Below are positions 6,068 through 6,186 of a stretch of DNA of 6,186 nt, piece after piece. Made by a program: the position numbers and the translations under genes. Below the pieces are notes generated by a model that was given only the letters and a program-made list of their open reading frames with translations, was not told the DNA's origin and did not search any database. Location of the stretch: NCBI GenBank assembly GCA_035938875.1, contig DASZGL010000121.1, forward strand, positions 1-6,186, read 5' to 3'. The stretch is from DASZGL01 sp035938875 (GTDB lineage Bacteria; Chloroflexota; Dormibacteria; Aeolococcales; Aeolococcaceae). Numbering within the stretch: position 1 is the stretch's first letter; the number at the start of each line of letters is the position of its first letter.

Positions 6068-6186
6068 ATGGTCGCTCTGCTGCTCTGCCTCCTTCTCATA
6101 GCCCTGCTGTTCGGCGCCGGCACTGCGTACAGCGCTCTGTACCTGCTCGCGGTGTTCATGCTCGTGATCTGGCTGCTTGGATTTGT
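6068..6186 (+). CDS. small very hydrophobic membrane protein, 3' end outside window
   Basis: The visible 39 residues start MVALLLCLLLIALLFGAG and end MLVIWLLGF, with a central TAYSALYLLAVF, and contain no charged residue. This resembles the short (about 50-60 residue) actinobacterial proteins annotated only as 'hydrophobic protein', which have two adjacent membrane segments and a W-L-L-G-F end to the second. Function is unknown. The ATG is supported by AGGA eight bases upstream and by the strong extended -10 promoter about 95 bases upstream. The gene points away from the sugar cluster and is probably unrelated to it. It continues past the right edge. Confidence 0.75.
   Translation, partial: MVALLLCLLLIALLFGAGTAYSALYLLAVFMLVIWLLGF

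Noticed and set aside
1..6186. CRISPR array, tRNA, rRNA, insertion sequence or phage attachment site
   Set aside because: No spaced direct repeats, no cloverleaf or rRNA-like stretches, no transposase motifs and no terminal inverted repeats were seen on either strand.

Overview
The window is high-GC DNA with strong G/C bias at third codon positions. It carries a deazaflavin (F420)-type dehydrogenase gene, a Streptomyces-like single-domain XylG and a remnant of a ROK-family regulator. Together these point to an F420-producing actinomycete (Actinomycetota). I cannot name the genus from sequence alone.

Almost the whole window is one leftward (minus-strand) gene cluster. In transcription order it holds: a remnant of a ROK-family sugar repressor (about 5644-5402); a xylose-type sugar-binding lipoprotein (xylF-like, 5411-4146); a 134-bp spacer with a perfect 15-bp-arm hairpin and a separate 16-bp palindrome; a single-domain sugar ABC ATPase (xylG-like, 4011-3154); a long sugar ABC permease (xylH-like, 3167-1797, overlapping the ATPase gene); an HSDL2-like short-chain dehydrogenase (1673-822); and, 31 bp further on, an F420-dependent glucose-6-phosphate dehydrogenase homologue (starts at 790, runs off the left edge). 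The right end (about 5645-6067) is a low-coding stretch with a possible decayed coding fragment and a sharp AT-rich promoter. That promoter drives a rightward gene for a very hydrophobic mini-protein, cut by the right edge.

The likely logic is that a XylFGH-type importer brings in a pentose or hexose. An enzyme that retains the FGD1 cofactor, catalytic and (visible) phosphate-binding residues would then oxidise a sugar 6-phosphate and reduce F420, linking sugar uptake to the F420H2 pool. The ROK - xylF - xylG - xylH order matches the known Streptomyces rok7B7-xylFGH arrangement, but here the regulator is cut off inside its DNA-binding helix. Local ROK control therefore seems lost. I see no obviously new system. 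The points most worth a second look are the importer-FGD linkage, the broken regulator overlapping xylF, and the hairpin and palindrome between xylF and xylG.
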